DNA of 64,000 bases from Bog-473 sp963726135 (GTDB taxonomy: Bacteria > Actinomycetota > Acidimicrobiia > Acidimicrobiales > RAAP-2): the NCBI GenBank assembly GCA_963726135.1, contig CAVSBE010000008.1, positions 1,178,001 to 1,242,000 on the forward strand. Direction: 5' to 3'. The notes under the pieces were generated by a model. That model did not search any database and was not told where the DNA came from. It saw only the letters and a program-made list of their open reading frames with translations. The position numbers and the translations under genes are program-made. Of the stretch, positions 52,437-61,499 are shown piece after piece (within the stretch, counting starts at the first letter, position 1; each line of letters begins with the position of its first letter).

Positions 52437-53506
52437 CCGCCCGCCGCGCTGCGCTGCAGGGGGAGGGCCGCCCGCCCCGCCACCAACGGCATCTCGAGGT
52501 AGGTCCGCACGCCGGCGTCGGCCTCGCACACGTAGGGCACCGCGTTCACGCAGTGCATGGCCGTCGCCACGACGCCGGGGTTCCGCTCCAGGCCCGCCAC
52601 TATGGAGTCGGGGTGGAGCTTGCGGAAGCTCACGAGGCAGCTCGGATCCCCGGTGATCTCCACCTCGAAGTGCTCGCCGTCGGCTCCGAAGACCCACGGC
52701 GGGTCGAGGTGCTCCTCTCCCATCAGCCAGTTCACCGCGGCGGTGATAACGGGTTCGCCGCGCACCAGACCCTCCCAGCGGAAGCGTTGGGCCGCCACGA
52801 GGCCGGGCGCGATGGGCCCGATGGGCGAGTCGATTGGCGCGGTGGCCACGGCCATCTCGTGCGTGGTGCGCAGCTCGGGATCGAGCTCGAAGCCGAGCTC
52901 GTCCGCGACCATCCACACCGATTGGCGGAACCCCGCGCCGAGCGCGTCCGCCATGATGCTCGTGCGCGACTCCGCCGGCGTCTTTCCGAACAGCATCCAG
53001 TCACGGATGACGTCAGGGGCGCCGTAGGTGCGGATGTCGGAGAACTCCTCGGCCCGCACGTGGGTGACGGAGCCGGACAGGGCGGAGATCATGAGGGGGA
53101 AGCGCTCGGTGATCCCGCCGGGGTTGATGCCCGTGCCGTGCAGGGTGACGCCGGCGGCCCGGCAGACGGCATCGAACCGCGCCCGCTCGCCGGCAGGGGG
53201 GTAGAACCAGCCCAGCGGCGTCACGACGTTCTTGTGCGATTCGAGGATCCGGGTGACGACGTCGGGGTCCGCGAAGATGGGGCTGTAGACGACGCAGTCC
53301 GCGTCTGTGGCGAGCAGGGCGTCGACGTCGCTGGTCGCGGTGATCCCGATCGGATCGCGCCCCACGAGCGTGCCGACGTCCTGCCCGTCCTTTGCCTCGG
53401 AGTGCACCCAGCACCCGGCCAGTTCGAGGTCGGGATGCCCCAGCACACCCTCGATGGCCGCCTTGCCCACGTTGCCGGTGGCCCACTGCAGCACGCGGTA
53501 CGTCAC
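52433..53506 (-). CDS. DapB-like NAD(P)-dependent dehydrogenase (2,4-diaminopentanoate dehydrogenase group)
   Basis: This 357-residue protein has the N-terminal Rossmann motif YRVLQWATGNVGKAAIEGVL, which differs from true dihydrodipicolinate reductase and marks the family around ornithine-degradation 2,4-diaminopentanoate dehydrogenase. ADCVVYSPIFADPDVVTRIL, VVTPLGWFYPPAGE and GTGINPGGITERFPLMISAL are further blocks. In actinobacteria such genes often lie in lipid or steroid clusters; the substrate here is unknown. It starts with ATG (MTYRVLQWA) and is first in a two-gene operon. Confidence 0.9.
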   Translation of the reverse strand: MTYRVLQWATGNVGKAAIEGVLGHPDLELAGCWVHSEAKDGQDVGTLVGRDPIGITATSDVDALLATDADCVVYSPIFADPDVVTRILESHKNVVTPLGWFYPPAGERARFDAVCRAAGVTLHGTGINPGGITERFPLMISALSGSVTHVRAEEFSDIRTYGAPDVIRDWMLFGKTPAESRTSIMADALGAGFRQSVWMVADELGFELDPELRTTHEMAVATAPIDSPIGPIAPGLVAAQRFRWEGLVRGEPVITAAVNWLMGEEHLDPPWVFGADGEHFEVEITGDPSCLVSFRKLHPDSIVAGLERNPGVVATAMHCVNAVPYVCEADAGVRTYLEMPLVAGRAALPLQRSAAGG

Positions 53507-53601
53507 GGCACTCCCCCTAGCCTCGTCGGTTGGCGGCCCACCATATTTCGCTTTCGTGACGCGTGACCCGGTCCCGTCGTCGTCGCCGCTACGGTCACCT
53601 C

Positions 53602-54456
53602 ATGAATCTCGGTCGGGTCGGTGTGTGGTGGAGCGGGTCGTGGCAGGTGGCGGACGAGCCGTCGCTCGATGTCGCCCGGGAGCTCGAAGCGCTCGGTTAC
53701 CGGGCGCTGTGGTCGTCGGGCGGCTACGACCCGGGCCTCTCCCCGAGGTTCGAGAGGCTCCTGGCTTCCACGACACGCATCCCGGCGGCCAGCGGCATCG
53801 TGAGCATCTGGACCGGGGACCCAGAGGACGTCGGGCGCGCCGTCGCCGGCCTCGAGGCCAGGTTCCCCGGGCGCTTCCTGCTGGGCCTCGGCGCAAGCCA
53901 CGCGCCCCTCACGCCGGACTACAGCCGTCCCTACTCGCACGTGGTCGCCTACCTCGACGCGCTCGATTCCCTCGACACCCCCGTGCCGCCGGAGCGCCGG
54001 GTGCTGGCCGCCCTCCGCCCGCGCATGCTCGAGCTCGCCGCGGCACGTGCCGGTGGCGCGCACCCCTACTTCGTCCCCGCCGAGCACACGGCCCGGGCCC
54101 GGGAGATCCTCGGCCGGGGCCCGCTGCTCGCCCCCGAGGTGGCGGTCGTCCTCGAAGCCGATCCTGCCAGGGCCCGCGAGCTGGCGCGCGAATACGCCAG
54201 CATCTACCTGGGCCTGCCCAACTACACCCAGAACCTGCGCGACTTCGGGTTCGACGACGACGACATCGAGGGCGGCGGGAGCGACCGGTTGATCGACGCC
54301 GTCATTCCCTGGGGCGACGCGACGACCGTCGCGGCCCGTGTCCGCGAGCACCACGACGCGGGCGCCGACCACGTCTGCATCCAGGTCATCGCGAAGCGAC
54401 AGGACTTCCCGCTGGACGGGTACCGGCAATTGGCCCCTGCGCTCCTCGGCGCGTGA
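53602..54456 (+). CDS. F420-dependent luciferase-like oxidoreductase (TIGR03620 type)
   Basis: This 284-residue LLM-class protein starts MNLGRVGVWWSGSWQVADEP, close to the TIGR03620 pattern. GYRALWSSGGYDPGLSPRFE, GRFLLGLGASHAPLTPDYSR and RRVLAALRPRMLELAAARAG follow, and the end is normal (HVCIQVIAKRQDFPLDGYRQ). A GxGAS segment for F420 phosphate binding is present. The ATG chosen begins the conserved region; the frame opens 39 bases earlier. It is divergent to the DapB-like gene. Confidence 0.92.
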   Translation: MNLGRVGVWWSGSWQVADEPSLDVARELEALGYRALWSSGGYDPGLSPRFERLLASTTRIPAASGIVSIWTGDPEDVGRAVAGLEARFPGRFLLGLGASHAPLTPDYSRPYSHVVAYLDALDSLDTPVPPERRVLAALRPRMLELAAARAGGAHPYFVPAEHTARAREILGRGPLLAPEVAVVLEADPARARELAREYASIYLGLPNYTQNLRDFGFDDDDIEGGGSDRLIDAVIPWGDATTVAARVREHHDAGADHVCIQVIAKRQDFPLDGYRQLAPALLGA

Positions 54457-54478
54457 GCCATCGCGAGCGCCGTCGGCG

Positions 54479-55103
54479 TCAGGACTGGACGCCCTGCTGG
54501 GACAGCAGCTCCGCCAGGGCGCGGAACGCCCGCCCCCGGTGCGACACCGCGTCCTTCTCCCCCGCCGGCATCTCGGCGAACGTCCGACCCCCCGCGTCGT
54601 CGGGCACGAACACGGGGTCGTAGCCGAACCCGTTGCTCCCCCGCCCCGAGGTGGCGATCGACCCCTCCACCGTGCCTTCCGCCCACACCTCGGTCCCGTC
54701 GGGGAAGGCCGCCAGCGCCACGGTGCGAAAGCGCGCCCGGCGCGCCCCGCCGCCGTCCTCCAGCGCGGCCAACGCGCGCAGCAGCTTCGCCACGTTGTCG
54801 GCGTAGGTGGCGACCTCGCCCGCATAGCGGGCCGAGTACGCGCCCGGGCGCGCCGCCGAGCGCATCGACCTCGAGGCCGGTGTCGTCCGCCACCGCTGCC
54901 GTGCCGGTCCACGCCACGAGCGCCCGCGCCTTCAGCCGTGCGTTGTCGAGCAGCGTCTCGCCGTCCTCGACCACGTCGGGCGAACCGGCCGGGCGGGGCA
55001 CCAGCGTCACGGGGAGCGCAGCCGAGAGAACGGCTGTCATCTCCTTGAGCTTGTCGGGGTTGGCCGAGGCCAGGACGAGACGGAGCGGGCCGTCCCCGCT
55101 CAC
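54479..55103 (-). pseudogene. rdgB: XTP/dITP diphosphatase (RdgB/HAM1), frameshifted
   Basis: The enzyme removes non-canonical purine triphosphates. LRLVLASANPDKLKEMTAVL (with SANPDK in place of the usual T/S-x-N-x-x-K), AAVADDTGLEVDALGGAPG (catalytic Asp pair) are in the first frame. The continuation AYSARYAGEVATYADNVAKL, NGFGYDPVFVPDDAGGRTFA and KDAVSHRGRAFRALAELL is in the next frame and ends at 54479. One base gained or lost at about 54841-54862, within GC-rich DNA, restores the full protein of about 207 residues. The GTG start overlaps the rph stop, the usual rph-rdgB order. A broken housekeeping gene makes a sequencing error likely. Confidence 0.88.
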
Positions 55104-55852
55104 CGTCGCGGCGGGGGCTCGGCCAGCACGGCCGCCTGCAGGTCCGTCAGCTCCTTGATACCCGCCTCGGCCAGCCCGAGCAGGGTGTCGAGCTCGCTCC
55201 GGCTGAAGGCCATGCCCTCCGCGGTGCCCTGCACCTCGACGAAGCGCCCGGCGCCCGTCATGACGACGTTCATGTCGACCTCGGCCCGCGAGTCCTCGGC
55301 ATAGGGCAGGTCGAGCATCGGCACGCCGTCGATGATGCCGACCGACACGGCCGCCACGGAGTCGGTGAGGGGGTGCGTCCGGATCGTCCCGGCCTGGACG
55401 AGACGAGTGCATGCGTCGTGCAGGGCGACGAAGGCACCGCAGATGGAGGCCGTTCGGGTCCCGCCGTCGGCCTGCAGCGCGTCGCAGTCGACCGTGATCT
55501 GCACCTCGCCGAGGGCGACCAGGTCGCACACCGCCCGCAGGCTGCGCGCAATGAGCCGCTGAATCTCCTGCGTCCGTCCCGACTGCTTGCCCTTGGCCGC
55601 CTCCCGCGAGGCCCGCTCGGGCGTCGAACCCGGCAACATGGAGTACTCGGCGGTCACCCAGCCGCGGCCCGTCCCGCGCATCCAGGGGGGCACCCGTTCC
55701 TCGACCGACGCGGTGCACAGCACCTTGGTCTGGCCGAACGTCACCAGGACCGACCCCGGCGCCATCACGGTGTAGTCGCGCTCGAAGCTGACCGGCCGTA
55801 GCTGGTCGATGGCGCGTCCGTCCTGGCGCGCCGTGCGGTCGGCCTCGCTCAC
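55100..55852 (-). CDS. rph: Ribonuclease PH
   Basis: This 250-residue phosphorolytic exoribonuclease trims tRNA 3' ends. GSVLVTFGQTKVLCTASVEE, VTAEYSMLPGSTPERASREA, GRTQEIQRLIARSLRAVCDL and ITVDCDALQADGGTRTASIC are the conserved blocks, with DCDxxQADGGTRTA as signature. The frame opens 15 bases earlier at another GTG; the one used has GGAGGA six to seven bases before it. It is coupled to the downstream rdgB. Confidence 0.95.
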   Translation of the reverse strand: MSEADRTARQDGRAIDQLRPVSFERDYTVMAPGSVLVTFGQTKVLCTASVEERVPPWMRGTGRGWVTAEYSMLPGSTPERASREAAKGKQSGRTQEIQRLIARSLRAVCDLVALGEVQITVDCDALQADGGTRTASICGAFVALHDACTRLVQAGTIRTHPLTDSVAAVSVGIIDGVPMLDLPYAEDSRAEVDMNVVMTGAGRFVEVQGTAEGMAFSRSELDTLLGLAEAGIKELTDLQAAVLAEPPPRR

Positions 55853-55930
55853 GTCACTTCCTCCCACGTCACTCCCTCTCGCATCATGTCCCGGCCAGGG
55901 CGGGTCTCGGAGGACACCGTAGGCGAATCG

Positions 55931-56365
55931 TCAGTTCCCGTGGGCGAAGGTCTCCGGGTACGAGTGGGGCGAGATCTCCAAGGCGGCGTCGACGTCGCGG
56001 TACGTCTTGAGCTCAATCACGTTGCCGCTCGGATCGGCGATCTTGGCCTTGGTCTGCTCCGTGGCCAGACCCTCGTCGTCGGTCGAGACCGGGACGACCC
56101 AGTCGACGCCGCTGGCCCCGAGCCGGGCGATCATCGCCTCGAACTCGTCGCGGCCGAGCGTCACGCCGAAATGCCGCGATCCCCCGGAGGGCGCGCCGGG
56201 CGTCTCGCCCGGCCGGTCCTGCAGCGTGATCTGCATGCCGTAGAACCACACATCGGTGAAGTCCGCCCGGGCACGTGCCGATTGGCAGCCGAGCGCCCGC
56301 ACGTAGAAGTCGCGCGCCTCGTCCATATCCCGCACGGGGATCGACAGGTGGAGGATCGGTTGCAC
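55931..56365 (-). CDS. VOC (glyoxalase/bleomycin-resistance-like) family protein
   Basis: This 144-residue protein shows the paired beta-alpha-beta-beta-beta units of the vicinal oxygen chelate fold: ILHLSIPVRDMDEARDFYVR at the start, VWFYGMQITLQDRPG in the first unit, SRHFGVTLGRDEFEAMIARL at the second and AKIADPSGNVIELKTYRD at the end, with a metal-binding pattern His-Glu. Members include dioxygenases, isomerases and resistance proteins. It lies upstream of rph on the same strand with about 80 bases between, and is probably separate. Confidence 0.9.
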   Translation of the reverse strand: MQPILHLSIPVRDMDEARDFYVRALGCQSARARADFTDVWFYGMQITLQDRPGETPGAPSGGSRHFGVTLGRDEFEAMIARLGASGVDWVVPVSTDDEGLATEQTKAKIADPSGNVIELKTYRDVDAALEISPHSYPETFAHGN

Positions 56366-56652
56366 GGCCCAATCCTACGGCCGCCCTCAGGCCCGGCCCG
56401 CGCCGGACAGCACGCAGCGCGCCATCGCCAGCGGTCGGCCGCGCTCGGCCGGCGCCGGCGCCGCCGTGGGTCCCCCCGGTTGCACGTCCACACCCAACCG
56501 GCCGCAGCGGTCCCCGGGAGGGCGCGGTCCACGGACGTGCGGGGCATGTCGGACATGGGGTGCGTCGACACGGATCTCCCGATCGTCACTCCAGTCGAGC
56601 GTACTGCCGGCCCTCGCGCACAGGCGCCCGGAGATCCCGCTGGCGCGTTCGT

Positions 56653-57819
56653 ATGATCGTCGCCGTGCCCGACGATTGCCGCTGCATCGTGGTCGGGGCC
56701 GGGCTCCTCGGCCTCTGCGCGGCGCGGGCACTGTGCCGACGCGGCTGGCGGGTGACCGTCCTGGAAGCGGCCGACGCGGTCGGGCACGACCGGTCGGGCT
56801 CCAAGGGCGACGCGCGCATCTTCCGGCTCGGGTACCCCGAGCCGATCTACGTCGAGATGGCAAAGCGCGCCCGCACGCTCTGGCGCGATCTCGAGGTTGC
56901 CTCGGGAAGGCAGCTCCTCCACGCCAGCGGCCAGGTGACGTTCGGCGACGACGCCTCGCTCGACGCCATCGCGGCCGCGTTGGCGGCCGTGGGCTCGCCG
57001 GCCGAGCGGCTCGCGCCCGCCGAGGCCGCCCGGCGGTTCCCGGCGATCGCGGTCCACGGGTCCGTCCTCTTCGAACCCGATTCCTGTGTGCTGGCCGCTG
57101 ACGAATGCTTGCGCGCCCTCGGTGACACAGCCGACTTCGTGCTCCACATGGGCACACGCGTCACCTCGCTGCGCGAGGGGACCGGCTCCGTCACGGTCGC
57201 CACGGCCGGCGGGCACTCGTTCGAGGCCGACGTGGTCATCGACTGCGCCGGACCCGAGACTCTCGCGCTGCTCGACGACCCTCCTCCCGTGGCGGCCCCG
57301 CCGTCGCTGCCCCAGGTCGCCTACTTCGCACCCGCTCCGGGCGCGCAGCCCCAGGAGGGGTTACCGATCTTCATCGAGTGGGGGAACGACATGATCTACG
57401 GCTTGCCCGTACCCGACGGCAGCCCGCGCCGCGGCAACTACAAGGTCTCCCATCACACCCCGGGCACCGACCTCGACCGCTACGACCCCGCCGGCACGGC
57501 GCCCATGGACGATGACCCTGGTCTCCTCGCCTTGTTGACCGGAGCCGTGCGCCGTCTGCTGCCCTCCCTGGACCCCGATCCCGTGCAGACGGAGCGGTGC
57601 ATCTACGACAACTCCGCCGACGCCGACTTCGTCATCGCCCGAACCGGACGGATCGTGATCGGCTGCGGCACGAGCGGGCACGGGTTCAAGTTCGGGCCGC
57701 TGCTCGGCGAGCTTCTGGCCGACCTGGCGGACGGGGCGAAGCCACCGATCGACCTGCGCCCCTTCGGCCTGCACCGGGACGTGTCCCGAACGCATCGGAC
57801 GGCGGGTGAGGGCCGGTAG
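56653..57819 (+). CDS. FAD-dependent oxidase (monomeric sarcosine oxidase/N-methyltryptophan oxidase-like)
   Basis: This 388-residue flavoprotein opens with CIVVGAGLLGLCAARALCRR, the GxGxxG dinucleotide site, followed by VTVLEAADAVGHDRSGSKGD, which holds the SxxSG-like segment preceding the FAD. ARIFRLGYPEPIYVEMAKRA is the family block with RxxR. The C-terminal GRIVIGCGTSGHGFKFGPLL is the signature of MSOX-like oxidases with GxxGHGFK. The usual cysteine for covalent FAD cannot be assigned with confidence. A GTG 12 bases later is an alternative start. Confidence 0.9.
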   Translation: MIVAVPDDCRCIVVGAGLLGLCAARALCRRGWRVTVLEAADAVGHDRSGSKGDARIFRLGYPEPIYVEMAKRARTLWRDLEVASGRQLLHASGQVTFGDDASLDAIAAALAAVGSPAERLAPAEAARRFPAIAVHGSVLFEPDSCVLAADECLRALGDTADFVLHMGTRVTSLREGTGSVTVATAGGHSFEADVVIDCAGPETLALLDDPPPVAAPPSLPQVAYFAPAPGAQPQEGLPIFIEWGNDMIYGLPVPDGSPRRGNYKVSHHTPGTDLDRYDPAGTAPMDDDPGLLALLTGAVRRLLPSLDPDPVQTERCIYDNSADADFVIARTGRIVIGCGTSGHGFKFGPLLGELLADLADGAKPPIDLRPFGLHRDVSRTHRTAGEGR

Positions 57820-57828
57820 GTTGCGGAC

Positions 57829-58389
57829 ATGCCCCGCTACGCCGCACTGCTCCGGAGCGTGAACGTTGCCGGTCACGGACGCATCGCCATGAGCGAGCTG
57901 CGGGCCTCCTTCGAGAGCCTGAAGTACAGCGGCGTCACCACGTACATCCAGACGGGCAACGTCCTGTTCGCCACCGGATCGAAGAGCGAGTCGGCCATCG
58001 CGGCGGCCATCGAGGAACGCCTCGCGGAGGACTTCGGCGATTCGCCCGCGGTCATCCTGCGCAGCGTGCCGGAACTCCTTCGTATCGGGTCGGCCAGCCC
58101 GTATGCCAAGGCGGGCGCGAACCCGTCCCGCCACCACGTCACCTTCCTGGCCACGGAGCCGACGAAGGAAGCGCTGGCGGGGCTGACCCTCCCCCCGAGT
58201 CGCCACGACGAGCTGGTCGTCGACGGCCGGGAGGTCTACGTGCACACACCGGACGGGTACGCGGAAACCAAGTACACCGGCACGTTCCTCGAACGCCGGC
58301 TCGGCGTCGTGAGCACCACCAGGAACTGGAACACGGTCACCAAGTTCGGCGCGCTGGCTCGCCGCTCACCGGCGGGGTCCCACCAATAG
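57829..58389 (+). CDS. DUF1697 domain protein
   Basis: This 186-residue protein matches DUF1697: YAALLRSVNVAGHGRIAMSE at the start, YIQTGNVLFATGSKSESAIA in the middle and TRNWNTVTKFGALARRS at the end, all highly conserved in the family. The fold is ferredoxin-like. The function of this family is unknown. It starts nine bases after the FAD oxidase stop and is followed ten bases later by the small antitoxin-like gene. Confidence 0.92.
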   Translation: MPRYAALLRSVNVAGHGRIAMSELRASFESLKYSGVTTYIQTGNVLFATGSKSESAIAAAIEERLAEDFGDSPAVILRSVPELLRIGSASPYAKAGANPSRHHVTFLATEPTKEALAGLTLPPSRHDELVVDGREVYVHTPDGYAETKYTGTFLERRLGVVSTTRNWNTVTKFGALARRSPAGSHQ

Positions 58390-58399
58390 GATCGAAGCC

Positions 58400-58582
58400 G
58401 TGGACGACCAGCCGGCTCGGGACGAACGCGGAAACGAGCGGACGGGGAGGAACGCCGGCGATGCGAGCCGGCCTTCCCTGAACACCGCGGTGCGCCGGCG
58501 CCGCGCCGATCGGGCCTTCTACCTCCGACTGGCCGGTGCCATCCGCCAGCAGGAGCGGGCGCTGGAACGCCTGAAGCGATGA
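58400..58582 (+). CDS. Small basic protein upstream of a Doc-like gene, antitoxin candidate
   Basis: This 60-residue protein starts at GTG and its stop overlaps the ATG of the next gene (ATGA). The first half is polar and probably disordered; the second half is a basic helix (RRRRADRAFYLRLAGAIRQQ). Size, order and coupling resemble antitoxins of phd/doc type, but no Phd or AbrB DNA-binding motif is visible. Identification as antitoxin rests on position only. Confidence 0.55.
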   Translation: MDDQPARDERGNERTGRNAGDASRPSLNTAVRRRRADRAFYLRLAGAIRQQERALERLKR

Positions 58583-59046
58583 CGCCCGACGCGCAGCTCC
58601 GTGCGGAGCCCGAGACGGTCCGCGCGCTCGAGCTGGCCGACTTCCTCCTCATCGCGGAGGCGGTCCTCGGCATCCCCGCCAAGCGCATCGCGGCGGAGTC
58701 CAGCCTCCACCTGGCGGACTCCGCGCTGCACGCACCCCTGGCCTGTTTCGGCGGGGAGGACTTCTACCCGGACTTCGCCACCAAGGCGGCCGTGCTGTGC
58801 GCCCACCTCGTCAAGAACCATCCTCTCCGCGACGGCAACGCCCCGGTGGCGCTCATTGCCACCATCGAGTTCTGCCAGCGCAACGGTCACCCGTGGACAC
58901 CGCCGCCGGGAGACGTGGACGGCGAGGTCACCGCCGACCGCCTGCTCGAGCTGGCCGCGGCCCCGATGAGCGAGGCCGTCGTCGTTGAGCTGGCCCAGTG
59001 GATCGGCGAGCGGATGGCGCCCCGGCCGAGCACGAACTCCGCCTGA
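58579..59046 (+). CDS. Fic/Doc-family protein with an altered active-site motif
   Basis: This 155-residue protein aligns with Doc over its core: ESSLHLADSALHAPLACFGG, DFYPDFATKAAVLCAHLVKN and then HPLRDGNAPVALIATIEFCQ RNG. In Doc the motif is HxFxDANKR; here His81, Asp85 and Asn87 are kept, but the Lys-Arg pair is Ala88-Pro89. Doc kills by phosphorylating EF-Tu; without Lys-Arg the activity may be lost or changed. It is translationally coupled to the small gene upstream, as in toxin-antitoxin pairs. I treat toxicity as unproven. Confidence 0.75.
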   Translation: MTPDAQLRAEPETVRALELADFLLIAEAVLGIPAKRIAAESSLHLADSALHAPLACFGGEDFYPDFATKAAVLCAHLVKNHPLRDGNAPVALIATIEFCQRNGHPWTPPPGDVDGEVTADRLLELAAAPMSEAVVVELAQWIGERMAPRPSTNSA

Positions 59047-59148
59047 GCATCCACATCCACATCCGCATCCGCCGCACGGGTCGCTCCTTCGGGACCCCAC
59101 CTTGCGGCAGACGCCAGACCGTGTCACGTCTAACCGTATGGTGTCCGC

Positions 59149-59950
59149 ATGCCTCGCCACCGACCTCCACAACGCTTCGACCGCCGAGTCGCGGTGGTCA
59201 CGGGTGCCTCCTCGGGCATCGGCAAGGCGATCGCCCTGACCCTGGCCGAGCGGGGCGCGATCGTCCTCGGGTTGGCTCGGCGCAAGGACCTGCTCGACGA
59301 GCTCGCGCCCGAGCTGGCGCGCCGTGCACCCGGTGGCGCGACCGCGGTCTGCGATGTGGGCGAGGCAGGCGCCTTCCGGGCCGCCCTCGAAAAGGCGCAA
59401 GCCGACCATGGGCAGATCGACATCCTGGTCAACAACGCAGGCGTCGACTTGATGCTGCCGGTCCCCGGCGGCGACGTCAGGACGGTCCAGCAGGTGTTCG
59501 ACGTCAATTTCTTCGCAGCCGTCACCGGGACGCTCGCCGTCATGCCAGGCATGGTGGATCGCGGCGTGGGGCGCGGTGGTCAACGTGTCCTCCGACACCG
59601 CGCGGGCACCCGAACCGAGGCAAGGTGCCTATGCGGCCTCGAAGGCCGCCATATCGGCGTTCAGCGAGTCGGTCGCCCACGAGGTCGCCGCCCGCGGCGT
59701 CCACGTCCACGTCCTGTACCCCGGATGGGTCCCGACCGCCATGGGGCTCTCGGGCAACGAGGACGGTGGATCCTTGCCACCGAAGATGGTGCGCCGTACC
59801 GCCGAACAGGTCGCAACCCTGACTGCGGACCGGATCGGTGGGGCACGCATCGACATCAACGCTGCCCGCCTCCCGCTACTGGCGCCGATCGCCCGGACGC
59901 TGGCGCCCCGCAGTTACCAGAAGGCGATGCGGCGACTCGCGACCACGTGA
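59149..59950 (+). pseudogene. Short-chain dehydrogenase/reductase, frameshifted
   Basis: The N-terminal half from the ATG is normal: VAVVTGASSGIGKAIALTLA (cofactor site), AVCDVGEAGAFRAALEKAQA and IDILVNNAGVDLMLPVPGGD. After MVDRGVG the frame changes; the continuation VVNVSSDTARAPEPRQGAYA, AYAASKAAISAFSESVAHEV and VHVHVLYPGWVPTAMGLSGN is one frame over and ends at 59950. A one-base change near 59561-59578 restores the catalytic Ser, Tyr and Lys in a single protein of about 266 residues. The uncorrected frame runs on into unrelated sequence. Confidence 0.85.
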
Positions 59951-60125
59951 ATACGGCCTCGCCCCCTGGGCGCATCGGTGACGGGTTTCCCCGAACTCTC
60001 TACGGGTTCGTTTATGGTCTGCGAAAAGTCCCCACGGCCTGGGCCTACCGCATGCGGGGCCTCCCGATGCGGACCTCGCGATGCCGGACCGATGCGCGGC
60101 GTCATCGGGGACGCCGGTGCATGGC

Positions 60126-61094
60126 TCAGAAGTAGATGATCGACTTGGCCCGCTCCGTGACCTCGTCGATGTCGCCCGTCCAGGCACCCGTCGACAGGTA
60201 CTTCCAGCCGCCGTCGGCCGACACCACCACGATGGAGGCCGTCTCCCCCGCCGGCACCGATGACGCGCACTTGATCGCACCGGCCAGCGCCGCCCCCGTC
60301 GAGATCCCGGCGAAGATCCCAACCTCGGTCAGCCGCCGGGTCCACTCAATCGACTCCCGGGGACGGACCACGGTCTTGCGGTCCAACAGCTCGGCACCTC
60401 CGAGCTCCTCGAAGATTGGGGGGATGTAGCCGTCGTCGAGGTTGCGCAGGCCGTCGACCATCTCCCCCGCCGGCGGCTCCACCGCCCAGATCGAGACGGC
60501 GTCTCCGAGCTTCTCGCGCAGGAACCGCCCCGCTCCCAGCAAGGTTCCCGACGTCCCGAGGCCGGCCACGAAGTGCGTCACCCCCGGGCAGTCCCGCAGG
60601 ATCTCGGGACCGGTGCCCTCGTAGTGCGCCTTGGGGTTGGCCGGGTTGCCGTACTGGTACAAGAAGACCCATTCGGGGTGCTCCCCCGCCAGAGCGCGGG
60701 CGACCTTGACCGCCCCGTTGGAGCCTTCACTCCCCGGTGACTCGATGATCTCCGCACCCCAAAGCTCCAGCAGCTGGCGACGCTCGACCGACACGTTGGT
60801 CGGCATCACGGCCTTCAGCGTGTAGCCCTTGACCCGGCACACCATAGCGAGACCGATGCCCGTGTTGCCCGACGTCGGCTCCATCAGAACCTGGTCCGGC
60901 TTCCCGGGGACGAGCACTCCGGAACGTTCAGCGTCTTCAATGAGCGAAAGGGCGACCCTGTCCTTCACGGATCCGCCGGGGTTCTGCCCCTCTAGCTTGA
61001 GATAGATGCGCGCAGACGGGTTCGGACTGAGTGGACTGATGTCGACCATCGGCGTGTTGCCGATCATGTCGAGCACCGACGAGTACAGCGTCAT
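60126..61094 (-). CDS. cysM: O-phosphoserine sulfhydrylase/cysteine synthase B (CysM)
   Basis: This 322-residue PLP enzyme has GQNPGGSVKDRVALSLIEDA with the PLP lysine, MEPTSGNTGIGLAMVCRVKG for the phosphate and substrate loop and GLGTSGTLLGAGRFLREKLG for PLP phosphate. In mycobacteria CysM uses O-phosphoserine and the thiocarboxylated CysO to make cysteine. The adjacent cysO- and mec-like genes on the same strand indicate the same pathway here. The ATG starts MTLYSSVLDMIGNTP; the frame is open upstream but not conserved. Confidence 0.94.
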   Translation of the reverse strand: MTLYSSVLDMIGNTPMVDISPLSPNPSARIYLKLEGQNPGGSVKDRVALSLIEDAERSGVLVPGKPDQVLMEPTSGNTGIGLAMVCRVKGYTLKAVMPTNVSVERRQLLELWGAEIIESPGSEGSNGAVKVARALAGEHPEWVFLYQYGNPANPKAHYEGTGPEILRDCPGVTHFVAGLGTSGTLLGAGRFLREKLGDAVSIWAVEPPAGEMVDGLRNLDDGYIPPIFEELGGAELLDRKTVVRPRESIEWTRRLTEVGIFAGISTGAALAGAIKCASSVPAGETASIVVVSADGGWKYLSTGAWTGDIDEVTERAKSIIYF

Positions 61095-61116
61095 GGCATC
61101 TGGCTCCGGCGAGTCC

Positions 61117-61392
61117 TCAGCCCCCGGCCACGGCCGGCAGGATCGAGACCTCGGCGCCGTCCGCGACGGGCGTCTCCAGGCCCTGCAGGTAGCGCACGTC
61201 GTCGTCGTCGACATAGATGTTCACGAACTTGTGCAGCGAACCGTCGTCGGTGAGCACCTGGCCCGCCATCCCGGGGTACTCGGCGACGAGCTTGGAAAGG
61301 ACTTCGCCGATGGTGGACCCGTCCACGCTGACGGCGGCGGCCCCTCCGGCCTGGCTGCGCAGGACGGTCGGTAGACGGACTTCGACGGCCAC
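61117..61392 (-). CDS. cysO: Sulfur carrier protein CysO (MoaD/ThiS-like)
   Basis: This 91-residue ubiquitin-like protein has the beta-grasp fold and ends in AVAGG, the di-glycine tail that is activated to a thiocarboxylate. VNIYVDDDDVRYLQGLETPV and GAEVSILPAVAGG are typical of CysO. A GAGGAGG site precedes the GTG. Twenty-two bases separate it from cysM, so the two are cotranscribed. Confidence 0.93.
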   Translation of the reverse strand: MAVEVRLPTVLRSQAGGAAAVSVDGSTIGEVLSKLVAEYPGMAGQVLTDDGSLHKFVNIYVDDDDVRYLQGLETPVADGAEVSILPAVAGG

Positions 61393-61499
61393 AGGGCCTC
61401 CTCGCTCATGCTTCTCCGGCGCTCACCGGCCTCGCTCGGGCTGGTCAGCTGATTGTTGACTGAACTGGTAACGATTCTACAAGCAGCGGGTCCGGCCCC

